Shown here piece by piece: positions 1 to 7,731 of a DNA stretch of 64,000 nucleotides (position 1 is the first letter of the stretch; the number at the start of each line of letters is the position of its first letter). This DNA comes from Streptomyces sp. 135 (lineage in GTDB: Bacteria > Actinomycetota > Actinomycetes > Streptomycetales > Streptomycetaceae): positions 2,294,001 to 2,358,000 of the forward strand of contig NZ_CP075691.1 in NCBI RefSeq assembly GCF_020026305.1, given 5' to 3'. Position numbers and translations under genes: made by a program. The notes beneath the pieces were generated by a model. That model did not search any database. It saw nothing but the letters and a program-made list of their open reading frames with translations, and was not told the origin of the DNA.

Positions 1-1162
1 CCCCGCGCGGCGGCGCGAGCAGCACCGGGGCGGCCAGTTCCGCCCCGTCGAAGACGCAGGTGACCTCGGCGCCCGACTGGAGGGCGAGCTGCGAGAGCGA
101 GCCGAGCAGCCGCAGCCGCTGCTTCTCCAGCGGCATGGTCGGATAGCCGGTCTTGGTGACGTTGTAGCCGTCGACGACCAGATGTGCCTGCGGCAGGGCG
201 AGCAGCTGGTCCAGGATGGCCGGGTCGTTCTCGGACAGCGCGCGGGCGGCGATGTCCTTCGGCGACATCCGGCCGGGCTCCACGGCGTCGACGGTCTCGG
301 CGGGCCGTACGGAGACGGGCGGCAGGGCCAGCTCGCGCCGCAGCCCCTGGGTCGCCTCCAGGACCGTGTCGAGCAGCAGCCGCACCCGCATGTCCTCGAC
401 GCTGCGTCCCTCGCGCGCCGCCCTGCGGCTGGCCTCCAGCGCGGCCTCGGTCTCACTGAGGCGGGCCTTGAGCCGCCGCGTCTCGCTCTCGGCGGCGGAC
501 ACCTGGGCCTGCCCCTCGGTGCGGACGGCCTCGGTCTCGGCGGTCGCCTTGCGCAGCGCCGCCTCACCGCGCTTGACGTCGCTGAGCGCCCCCCGCAGCT
601 TGCGATGCACCGATTCGGCTTCCCGGCGTGCCGCCTCCAGCTCCGTGCGCAGCCGCTCGGTCTCCGCCCTGGTCTGGGCGCGGGCCGCCGCCAGCTCCTC
701 GCGCAGCCGCTCCAGCTCGGCCCTGGTCTCGTCGTCGACGCGCTCGGCGTCGGCCCGCTGGGCCTCCTCGCCCGCGGCGGTCACCAGCTTCACCCAACCC
801 GCCGGGCGCAGCACGTAGGCCGCGGCCGCCACGTCCAAGGGGTCGGCGGCCGGCGGCGGGGAGCCCGCGTCCAGCGCGCCGGCCAGCTCGGGCTGCGCCT
901 CGCGGAGGCGTTCGCCGATGCGCTGCCGGAAGAGGGTGTCGCCCTCCAGCGCCGCGGCCATGGCGTTGCCCGCGAACTTCGCGCGCCGGGTGGGCGTGAA
1001 GCGGGCGTACTGCCGCAGCTGGGCGGGCAGCTCGGCCGGGGTCAGGCCGCCGAAGCCGTCCGAGACGAGCCGGACGACCCGTCGGCGTACCCCGTCGGGC
1101 AGCGGACGGTCGAGCACCTCAGCGGTGCCGTCGTCCGGCTCCCCGCCTGCGCTCTCCACCAT
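1..1162 (-). CDS. NYN-domain (YacP-like) RNA-binding/nuclease protein, C-terminus cut by window edge
   Basis: About 387 residues are visible, starting at the ATG at 1162; the 3' end lies beyond base 1. The N-terminal ~150 residues are an Ala/Arg-rich globular segment. A long predicted coiled coil follows, with heptads rich in Arg, Glu, Ala and Leu (repeated RAELERLREELAAARAQ-type stretches). Near the visible end is the start of a PIN-like NYN domain (HLVVDGYNVTKTGYP, later VTCVFDGAE), whose Asp residues would bind metal in a PIN-fold nuclease. YacP-like NYN proteins are thought to act in RNA processing; that role comes from family knowledge. The small gene at 1197-1436 lies just upstream on the same strand. 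Confidence 0.8.
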   Translation of the reverse strand, partial: MVESAGGEPDDGTAEVLDRPLPDGVRRRVVRLVSDGFGGLTPAELPAQLRQYARFTPTRRAKFAGNAMAAALEGDTLFRQRIGERLREAQPELAGALDAGSPPPAADPLDVAAAAYVLRPAGWVKLVTAAGEEAQRADAERVDDETRAELERLREELAAARAQTRAETERLRTELEAARREAESVHRKLRGALSDVKRGEAALRKATAETEAVRTEGQAQVSAAESETRRLKARLSETEAALEASRRAAREGRSVEDMRVRLLLDTVLEATQGLRRELALPPVSVRPAETVDAVEPGRMSPKDIAARALSENDPAILDQLLALPQAHLVVDGYNVTKTGYPTMPLEKQRLRLLGSLSQLALQSGAEVTCVFDGAELAAPVLLAPPRG

Positions 1163-1196
1163 CCGTCACCCCACTAGCTGTGCGGGCCCCGCTCCC

Positions 1197-1436
1197 TCAG
1201 GAGTCGGTGCCCGGCCTGTCCACGAGTTCCACCTGGTCCACCGCGTTGCACCAGCGGCAGCGCACCGACTCGATGGTCTCACTGACCACCTCGCGTTCCT
1301 CGACGTTCGACTCACCGGCCAGGTCGAGATGGACATACTCGACGACCTTCGACGTGCGGGTCACGTCGAAACGCGTGAGATTGCCGCACAGCGTGCAGCG
1401 CCACCGGGTGGTGTCCGTCGGCAGGGGAACCGTCAT
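1197..1436 (-). CDS. small conserved hypothetical protein with two CxxC motifs
   Basis: 79 residues from the ATG at 1436. Two cysteine pairs, CTLC near residue 13 and CRWC near residue 61, suggest a zinc-ribbon or zinc-knuckle fold. Acidic and beta-rich sequence lies between them. The open frame continues upstream to 1562, but that part is Arg/His-rich with weak third-position GC, so the internal ATG is preferred. It lies 34 bases upstream of the NYN-domain gene on the same strand, so co-transcription is plausible. I do not recognise a named family. The rhomboid gene diverges from it. Confidence 0.65.
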   Translation of the reverse strand: MTVPLPTDTTRWRCTLCGNLTRFDVTRTSKVVEYVHLDLAGESNVEEREVVSETIESVRCRWCNAVDQVELVDRPGTDS

Positions 1437-1594
1437 CGTGGCTGTTCGCTTTCTTCGGTGACCGTGGTGCTTCGGCGGTTTTTCCGTGGTGCGTATCGCC
1501 CGTAACCCTAAGGCCTGTAAGGGTCGCGATGCGGCGGGCTCCGTCGCGGCATGGCGGTCCATGCGGGTAGCACCCGTTACGTCATGCTCTGTCC

Positions 1595-2329
1595 ATGATC
1601 AACGCAAAGGGTACGCACACGGACCGGCTGCGGAGGGGGCTGTCGGCCCCGGTGACGTACGGACTGATCGCCGTCTGCTGCCTGATCTTCGTGATCTCCC
1701 CGGTGTCCGGGCTCAACCCCTCCTACGGCACCGGCGATCAGCTGCTTACCGCGCAGCAGACCTACTTCGAGCGCTGGGGCGTGGTGCCCGCCGAGCTGTT
1801 CAGCGGCGTCCCGCGCGCCGCCCTCGGCCCGTTCACCGCGCTGTTCGTGCACGGCAGCTGGGTGCATCTGCTCGGGAACCTGCTGTTCCTGTACGTCTTC
1901 GGGGCCATGGTCGAGGAACGCATGGGGCACCTCCACTACGCGCTCTTCTACGTCACCTGCGGCTATCTGGCCCTGCTCGCCTACGCGGCGGCGCACGCGG
2001 ACTCCGGCCAGACGCTCGTCGGTGCCTCCGGGGCGATCTCCGCCGTCCTCGGCGCCTTCCTCTATCTCTTCCCCAGGGCCCGCGTCACCAGCCTCTTCCC
2101 GTTCCTCTTCTTCCTGCCGCTGCGGTTTCCCGCGTGGGTGGTGCTGCCGTTCTGGGTGGCGCTCCAGTGGCTCGCGGCGGGGCAGGGCGGCAAGGGGACG
2201 GGGGTGGCGTATCTGGCGCACCTGGTGGGGTTCTCGCTGGGGTTCCTGTACGCCTGGGGGTGGTGTGTAAGGAAGGTTAAAGTGAAAGGCGCAGCAGTAC
2301 CGGCCACCGAGGGAGACAGCCAGCCGTGA
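1595..2329 (+). CDS. rhomboid-family intramembrane serine protease
   Basis: 244 residues with about six or seven hydrophobic helices. The family hallmarks are visible: HLLGNLLFL in the second helix (Asn95), the catalytic serine motif GASGA (Ser145) and the catalytic histidine in AYLAHLVGF (His209). Rhomboids cleave single-pass membrane substrates inside the bilayer; no substrate is suggested here. The ATG start opens a predicted first helix, TYGLIAVCCLIFVI. The stop codon overlaps the GTG of the next gene (GTGA), so the two are probably translationally coupled. Confidence 0.9.
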   Translation: MINAKGTHTDRLRRGLSAPVTYGLIAVCCLIFVISPVSGLNPSYGTGDQLLTAQQTYFERWGVVPAELFSGVPRAALGPFTALFVHGSWVHLLGNLLFLYVFGAMVEERMGHLHYALFYVTCGYLALLAYAAAHADSGQTLVGASGAISAVLGAFLYLFPRARVTSLFPFLFFLPLRFPAWVVLPFWVALQWLAAGQGGKGTGVAYLAHLVGFSLGFLYAWGWCVRKVKVKGAAVPATEGDSQP

Positions 2330-2607
2330 TCACCGCGATCGTGCTCATCAAGACCAGCGTGGACCGGATCCCGGAGATCGCCGAGTCGATCGCCGCGCTC
2401 GACTCCGTCAGCGAGGTCTTCTCCGTGACGGGCACGTACGACCTGATCGCGATGGTGCGGGTGCCGCGCCACGACGACCTCGCGGACGTCATCCCCGGGA
2501 AGATCAGCAAGATCCCCGGCGTGGAGGCGACGGACACACACGTGGCGTTCCGCACGTACTCGCAGCACGACCTGGAGGCGGCGTTCGCGATCGGCCTCGA
2601 CTCGTGA
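2326..2607 (+). CDS. stand-alone Lrp/AsnC ligand-binding (RAM) domain protein
   Basis: 93 residues beginning at a GTG that overlaps the rhomboid stop by four bases. The sequence is the C-terminal effector domain of Lrp/AsnC regulators (beta-alpha-beta ferredoxin-like fold; VLIKTSVDRIPEIAESIA, then SVSEVFSVTGTYDLIAMVR). There is no helix-turn-helix. Such DNA-binding-less proteins form rings and may bind amino acids or mixed-assemble with full Lrp proteins. The coupling to a rhomboid gene is the only functional clue. Confidence 0.88.
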   Translation: MITAIVLIKTSVDRIPEIAESIAALDSVSEVFSVTGTYDLIAMVRVPRHDDLADVIPGKISKIPGVEATDTHVAFRTYSQHDLEAAFAIGLDS

Positions 2608-2624
2608 CACGCCCCGCGGCTCCA

Positions 2625-2651
2625 TGAAGGTTTCCTCATCCGCGGCTCATC
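2625..2651 (+). promoter_or_regulatory. candidate response-regulator site upstream of the two-component operon
   Basis: The 27 bases contain two CTCATC hexamers whose starts are 11 bases apart (one helical turn), preceded by TGAAGGTTTC. A 24/27-identical copy lies at 5116-5142, upstream of the SLC13 permease. Each copy ends 34-35 bases before its start codon. Direct repeats at one-turn spacing are typical of OmpR-family binding sites, and the OmpR-type regulator at 4414 sits between the two copies. Binding is inferred. Confidence 0.6.
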
Positions 2652-2685
2652 CGGATGACGGGGTACGCCGTCCACCCTCGCCCTC

Positions 2686-2973
2686 ATGGTCTTCTCCCAC
2701 CGCATGGCCGCCCTGGCCGCCGTCGTGGCGATCCCGCTCGGCATCGCCGCGACCAGCTACGCCCTGACCGACAGCCCCGAACCGCCGAAGGCCCCGCCCA
2801 AGGTGGAGCTGGAGAGCCGCTCGCCGTCCACGACGCCCGGCAGCCCCCGGCCCACCCCCAGCGACGAGAAGGTCTCCCCGCCGCCGGTCGGCGAGAATTC
2901 CACGGGCGATGACGACACCGACGACGACGCCGACGACCAGGGCAACGACGACGGTCCCGGTGACGACGGCTGA
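2686..2973 (+). CDS. small secreted or membrane-anchored acidic protein heading the two-component operon
   Basis: 95 residues. The N-terminus (residues 5-27, MAALAAVVAIPLGIAATSYA) is a signal peptide or single membrane anchor. A Pro/Ser/Thr-rich stretch follows, and the C-terminal ~22 residues are almost all Asp, Gly and Asn, resembling a cation-binding tail. No known domain is visible. Its 3' end overlaps the sensor-kinase start, so it probably belongs to the same operon and could be an extracytoplasmic partner or target of the sensor. That role is inference. Confidence 0.7.
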   Translation: MVFSHRMAALAAVVAIPLGIAATSYALTDSPEPPKAPPKVELESRSPSTTPGSPRPTPSDEKVSPPPVGENSTGDDDTDDDADDQGNDDGPGDDG

Positions 2974-4417
2974 ACCGCCGCGCCGCTGGATCTCCGCCCG
3001 CGTCCGCATCCTGCTGTGGCTGCTCGTGGTGATGGCCGTGGCGCTCGCCGCCGTCGCGGCCACCACGCGTTCGGTGCTGCTGCGCGACGTCGACCACCGG
3101 ATCGACCGCCTCCTCGCGCAGGAGACCGGGGAGTTCACGAACTTCGTACACGAAGGTGTCGACCCGCACACCGGCGAGAAGTTCACCGACGCCGACCCGC
3201 TCCTGCGGCTCTTCCTCTCCCGGCAGTACGCCGACCCCGACGAGGAGCTCCTCGGACTGATCGGCCGGGAGGGCGCGGCGCCCGCCAAGAAGGAGCAGTC
3301 ACGCGAGCCGCGGATCGACCACCCGCTCGCCGAGGACCCCGCGTCGCTGACGGCCGTCTTCGACTCCCCCGACGCCACCGGCACGCTGCACCGGCCCGAG
3401 GGCGAGGTCCGCTGGGCCAAGGTGGTGGTCAAGGCGAGCGCGACGCATCCGGAGGCGGCGTTCGTCGTCGCCTTCCACCCCGCCCGTGAACGGGCCAAGG
3501 CCGGCGACGTGTTCACCATGCTGCTCGCCATCTCGGGGGTAGCGCTGCTGATGACGACCGGCATCGGCTGGGCGGTCGCGGGCCGCATCCTCAAGCCGGT
3601 ACGGCTGGTGCGCACGACCGCGGCGCACCTCACCGAGCAGGACCTGACCCAGCGCATCCCGGTGCAGGGGCGGGACGACATCGCGGCCCTCGCCGAGACC
3701 TTCAACGGCATGCTGGACCGCCTGGAGCGGGCCTTCGCCGCGCAGCGCGAGTTCGTCGACGACGCCGGGCACGAACTGCGCACGCCCATCACCATCGTCC
3801 GCGGCCACCTCGAACTGATGGACACCGCCACCGACAACGCCGCCGAGCGCGAGGAGACGGTCCGCATCGTCACCGAGGAGCTGGACCGGATGAGCCGCAT
3901 CGTCGAGGACCTGCTGCTGCTCGCCAAGGCCGAGCGCCCCGACTTCGTCACCCCGGAGCCGGTCCAGCTCGCCGAGCTGACGGCGGACGTCTTCGTCAAG
4001 GCCCGGGCGCTCGGCGAGCGCGACTGGCACCTCGCCGAGGTCGCCGACACCGAGGCCGACCTCGACGCCCAGCGCATCACCCAGGCGATGGTGCAGCTGG
4101 CCCAGAACGCCGTCCAGCACACCGTCCCCGGCCAGCGCGTCAGCATAGGGTCGCGGCTGCGCGAGGGACACATCGAGCTGTACGTGGCCGACAGCGGGCC
4201 CGGGGTGCAGCCGCAGGACGCCCAGGTCATCTTCGAGCGGTTCCGCCGCGGCACCGCGCGGCGCGGCGCCCGGGCCACCGGGGCGGGGCTCGGCCTCGCC
4301 ATCGTGAAAGCCATCGCCGAGAGCCACGGAGGGCGCGTCGAACTGCGCCCGACGGACGGCGGCGGCGCCACCTTCGTACTCGTACAGCCACAGCCGGAAG
4401 GGGCGGCCCACCCGTGA
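2960..4417 (+). CDS. two-component sensor histidine kinase (HAMP-HisKA-HATPase)
   Basis: 485 residues from the GTG at 2960. Order of parts: a short cytoplasmic tail, TM1 (ILLWLLVVMAVALAAVAA), an extracellular sensor region of about 150 residues, TM2 (FTMLLAISGVALLMTTGIGW), HAMP, HisKA with the phospho-accepting histidine in DAGHELRTP (His271), and a HATPase domain (QNAVQH N-box, DSGPG, GAGLGLAIV). An ATG at 2909 is in frame, but the extra 17 codons are a Thr/Pro run that reads like the shifted Asp-rich tail of the upstream gene; GTG 2960 overlaps that gene by only 14 bases. The sensor stop overlaps the regulator start (GTGA). Confidence 0.92.
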   Translation: MTTAEPPRRWISARVRILLWLLVVMAVALAAVAATTRSVLLRDVDHRIDRLLAQETGEFTNFVHEGVDPHTGEKFTDADPLLRLFLSRQYADPDEELLGLIGREGAAPAKKEQSREPRIDHPLAEDPASLTAVFDSPDATGTLHRPEGEVRWAKVVVKASATHPEAAFVVAFHPARERAKAGDVFTMLLAISGVALLMTTGIGWAVAGRILKPVRLVRTTAAHLTEQDLTQRIPVQGRDDIAALAETFNGMLDRLERAFAAQREFVDDAGHELRTPITIVRGHLELMDTATDNAAEREETVRIVTEELDRMSRIVEDLLLLAKAERPDFVTPEPVQLAELTADVFVKARALGERDWHLAEVADTEADLDAQRITQAMVQLAQNAVQHTVPGQRVSIGSRLREGHIELYVADSGPGVQPQDAQVIFERFRRGTARRGARATGAGLGLAIVKAIAESHGGRVELRPTDGGGATFVLVQPQPEGAAHP

Positions 4418-5076
4418 ACCGCATTCTGATCGTCGAGGACGAGGAGCGCATCGCCTCCTTCGTGGAGAAGGGCCTGCGGGCGGGCGGCTTCACGACGACC
4501 GTGGTCGGCGACGGCGAGAGCGCCCACGACTACGCCCTGACCGGCGGCTTCGACCTGATCGTCCTGGACATCGGGCTGCCCGGCAAGGACGGCTTCACGG
4601 TCCTGCGGGAGCTGCGCGAGGCCCGGGTGAGCACCCCCGTCATCGTGCTGACGGCGCGCGACTCGGTGCGGGACACCGTGGCGGGCCTGGAGGGCGGCGC
4701 CGACGACTGGATGACCAAGCCCTTCCGCTTCGAGGAGCTGCTCGCGCGGGTCCGCCTGCGGCTGCGCACGGCGGCCCGGGCGCCCGAGGTGACGGTGCTG
4801 CGCAGCGGCGGGCTGAGCCTGGACCTGCGCACGCGCAGGGCGCGTGCGGACCAGCGGACGGTGGACCTGACGGCCCGTGAGTTCGTGCTGCTCGAACTGT
4901 TCCTGCGCCACCCCGGACAGGTGCTCTCGCGGGAGCAGATCCTCTCCCACGTGTGGGGCTACGACTTCGACCCCGGCTCCAACATCGTGGACGTGTACGT
5001 CCGCGCGCTGCGCAAGAAGCTCGGCCCGCAGCGGGTGGAGACGGTGCGCGGGATGGGGTACCGGCTCCCGGCGTGA
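4414..5076 (+). CDS. OmpR/PhoB-family response regulator
   Basis: 220 residues, GTG start overlapping the kinase stop by four bases. The N-terminal receiver domain has the acidic pair ED (residues 8-9), the phosphorylated Asp52 (FDLIVLDIGLPGKDG), Thr80 and Lys102. The C-terminal winged helix carries LTAREFVLLELFLRHPGQVLSRE and a final VRGMGYRL. It is the cognate partner of the sensor kinase. The matching direct-repeat sites at 2625 and 5116 suggest it activates its own operon and the SLC13 permease gene downstream. Confidence 0.95.
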   Translation: MNRILIVEDEERIASFVEKGLRAGGFTTTVVGDGESAHDYALTGGFDLIVLDIGLPGKDGFTVLRELREARVSTPVIVLTARDSVRDTVAGLEGGADDWMTKPFRFEELLARVRLRLRTAARAPEVTVLRSGGLSLDLRTRRARADQRTVDLTAREFVLLELFLRHPGQVLSREQILSHVWGYDFDPGSNIVDVYVRALRKKLGPQRVETVRGMGYRLPA

Positions 5077-5115
5077 CACCCCGGGCACGCCGCGCGCCCG
5101 CGACCTGACGGCCGG

Positions 5116-5142
5116 TGAAGTTTCCCTCATCAGCGGCTCATC
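5116..5142 (+). promoter_or_regulatory. second copy of the candidate response-regulator site, upstream of the permease
   Basis: Matches the 2625-2651 site at 24 of 27 positions, again with CTCATC repeated at 11-base spacing. It ends 34 bases upstream of the permease GTG, the same placement as the first copy. It lies in the 99-base gap between the regulator and permease genes, so the permease probably has its own regulated promoter. Confidence 0.6.
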
Positions 5143-5175
5143 GAAGGCTCACGGCGGCGCACCACGCTGAACGGC

Positions 5176-6588
5176 GTGACCTTGAACCCGCGCCAAGCCG
5201 TGACCCTCTGCGCGGCCCTCAGCCTCTGCGCGCTGCTGCTCGTGCCCGGCAACTTCCCGGGGCTGAGCGGCGACGCCCGCCTCACGCTGGCCGTCTTCGC
5301 GCTCGCGACCTGCGCCTGGATCGGCACGCCGATCGACGACACGTACATCGCGCTCGGCGCGGGACTCGCCCTCACCGCGACCGGCGTGATCAGCAGCGAC
5401 ACCCTCTTCGGCACCCTCGGCGACGAGACGGTGTGGCTGCTGATCTGCGCCTTCGTGCTCGCCGCCGCCGTCGCGCGCACCGGCCTCGCCGGGCGGGCCG
5501 CGGCGTTCCTCGTCAGCGGGGCGCGCAGCGTACGGCAGCTGACCCATCTGACGACCGCCGCCCTGGTCGTGACGGCCTTCGCGGTTCCGGCCACCTCGGG
5601 GCGCGCCGCGCTCGCGCTGCCCGTCTTCCTCGCCCTCGCCAAGGTCCTCGCCGAGCGCAGGCGGCTCGTGGTGATGCTGGCGCTGCTCTTCCCGACCGTC
5701 ATCCTGCTCTCCGCGGTGGCGACCCTGATCGGCGCGGGCGCGCATCTGATCACGGTGTCGGTGCTGTGGGAGGCGACCGGTGACCGGATCGGCTTCACGC
5801 AGTGGCTGCTGCTCGGGCTGCCGCTCGCCATCGCCTCCTCCCATCTGGCCGCCGAGGCCGTGCTGTTGACGACCACCCGGCGCGCCGACCGCAAGGGCCC
5901 GGTCCACATCACCCTCGACCAGCTCCAGGAGCACAGCCAGCAGCCGGTGACCGGCCCCTGGGAGCCCGCCGAGACGCGCTGCGCCCTGCTGCTCGCCACG
6001 GTCGTCGCCCTGTGGTGCAGCGAGCCGCTGCACCAAGTGCCTCCCGCGGTCGTGGCGTTGATCGGCGCGGTCGTGGCGGCCTCCCCCGCCCTCGGCACCG
6101 TACGGCTCAAGGACGCCCTGAAGACCGTGCCCTGGTCACTGCTGCTCTTCATGGCGGCGACGATGGCGATGGGCGTCGCGCTCGCCGACTCCGGGGCGGC
6201 GAAGTGGCTGGTCGGCGGGTTGCCGCTGGATCTGCCGCCGTGGCTGTTCCTCGCCGCCGTCGTGACGGTCAGCACGGCCGCGCACCTGGTCCTCCAGTCC
6301 CGCTCGGCACGCTCCTCGGTCCTGGTCCCGCTGGTCGTCGCGGCGGCCGTCGGCGCGGGCGTCAACCCGGTCGCCGCCGCCCTCGCCTCCACGGCGGCCG
6401 CCGGTTTCTGTCACACGCTGCCCGCCTCCGCCAAGCCGGTCACGCTCTTCGCCGACATCCCAGGCACCCCCACCTACACCCCGCGCGACCTGCTGCGCCT
6501 CTCGGCGGTCCTGGCGCCGCTGACCGCCGCGCTCGTCCTGCTCTGCGCCGTGACGCTCTGGCCGCTGCTCGGCGTCCCCGTCCGCTGA
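5176..6588 (+). CDS. SLC13/DASS-type anion permease
   Basis: 470 residues, overwhelmingly hydrophobic with about 11-12 predicted helices. Duplicated re-entrant signatures typical of the divalent anion:sodium symporter group are visible, e.g. GTLGDETVWLLICAFVLAAAVARTG and the C-terminal half around STAAAGFCHTLPASAKP. The family imports di- or tricarboxylates and related anions. The glycerate kinase gene begins 17 bases downstream behind a strong GAGGAG site. I infer that glycerate or a related hydroxy-acid is a candidate substrate. A candidate regulator site lies 34 bases upstream. Confidence 0.85.
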   Translation: MTLNPRQAVTLCAALSLCALLLVPGNFPGLSGDARLTLAVFALATCAWIGTPIDDTYIALGAGLALTATGVISSDTLFGTLGDETVWLLICAFVLAAAVARTGLAGRAAAFLVSGARSVRQLTHLTTAALVVTAFAVPATSGRAALALPVFLALAKVLAERRRLVVMLALLFPTVILLSAVATLIGAGAHLITVSVLWEATGDRIGFTQWLLLGLPLAIASSHLAAEAVLLTTTRRADRKGPVHITLDQLQEHSQQPVTGPWEPAETRCALLLATVVALWCSEPLHQVPPAVVALIGAVVAASPALGTVRLKDALKTVPWSLLLFMAATMAMGVALADSGAAKWLVGGLPLDLPPWLFLAAVVTVSTAAHLVLQSRSARSSVLVPLVVAAAVGAGVNPVAAALASTAAAGFCHTLPASAKPVTLFADIPGTPTYTPRDLLRLSAVLAPLTAALVLLCAVTLWPLLGVPVR

Positions 6589-6605
6589 ACCATCGAGGAG
6601 ACCTC

Positions 6606-7731
6606 ATGCTGACCCGTTTCGCCATCGCCCCCAGCGGCTTCAAGGAGTCCCTGTCCGCGCCCGCCGCCGCCGAGGCCATCGCGGCGGGCGTACGCCGTGT
6701 CGTACCGCACGCCGAGACCGATCTGATCCCGCTGGTGGACGGCGGCGAGGGCACGGCCCGCGCGCTCGCCGCGGCGGACGGCGGCCGCCTCGTCGCGCTG
6801 CCCGCCACCGGCCCGGTCGGCCAGCCGATCGGCACCCACTTCGCGCTGCTGCCCGACGGCACGGCGGTCGTCGAGATGGCGGCCGTGGCCGGGCTCTCGC
6901 TGGTCCCCCGCGATATGCGCGACCCGGGCGCCACCACCACGTACGGCGTCGGCGAGCTGATCCGCGCCGCCCTCGACGCGGGCGCCCGCCGCATCCTGGT
7001 CGGCTGCGGCGACTCGGGCACCTCGGACGGCGGCGCGGGCGCCCTCCAGGCCCTCGGCGCCCGCCTCCTCGACCTGGACAGCTTCGAACTCCCGCGCGGC
7101 GGCGGGGCGTTGACCCGGCTGAGCCGCATCGACACGAGCGGCCTCGACCCCCGCCTCGCGGGCACCGACATCCGCAACCCCTGGGCGTAGCGTCCTCAGC
7201 GCGGCGGTCGACCTGGAGCGCGTCGTCCTCACGCGCGACCTGCGCGTCACCGCCGACCTCTCCGGCGGCCCCGGCACCGGCGCGTCGGGCGGCCTCGGCG
7301 CCGGTCTCGCCGCGCTCGGCGCCCGGCTCCTGCCCCGCTTCGACGTACTGCTCGACCGGGTCGACCTGGACGCCCGCCTGGCCCGCGCCGACCTGGTCGT
7401 CACCGCCGAGGGGGCCCTGGACCACCAGACGCGGTACGGGAAGGTCCCCGCCGAGGTGGCCCGCCGCGCGAAGCGGGCCGGCCGCCCGGTCCTGGTCCTC
7501 GCGGGCACGATCGGTGTCGGCGCCCACTCGGTGCGCGCGCTGGGCGTGGACGCCTACAGCGCGATCCTGCCCGCCCCGGTCTCGCTGACCGAGGCGCTCG
7601 GCCGGGGCGGCGAGTTCCTCACCGACGCGACCGAGCGGGCCCTGCGGATGATCCTGCTGGGGTCACGGCTGCCGGCCGGTCAGGCGGCGGCGCCGGTGTC
7701 CGGCACGCAACGCCCGTCCTCCGTGCGGTAG
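6606..7731 (+). pseudogene. glycerate kinase, disrupted (frameshift plus loss of the central motif)
   Basis: The ATG at 6606 follows GAGGAG by five bases. The first frame encodes a good N-terminal half (FAIAPSGFKESLSAPAAA, DGGEGTARAL, GDSGTSDGGAGALQALGARL, LDPRL) and ends at TAG 7188-7190. The C-terminal half continues in another frame (GGPGTGASGGLGAGLAALGA, VVTAEGALDHQTRYGKVPAE, GVDAYSAILPAP) and ends at 7731. The conserved central segment of the family (ACDV-NPL-G-GA-FGPQKGA) is missing, so a short in-gene deletion accompanies the shift; about 20 residues are absent relative to E. coli GarK as I remember it. Its 3' end overlaps the convergent PLP-enzyme gene by 52 bases. Confidence 0.85.

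Noticed and set aside
2647..5130. 827-codon antisense open frame across the kinase/regulator genes
   Set aside because: Ser/Arg-rich shadow frame caused by GC-rich codons; the plus strand carries clear two-component genes.
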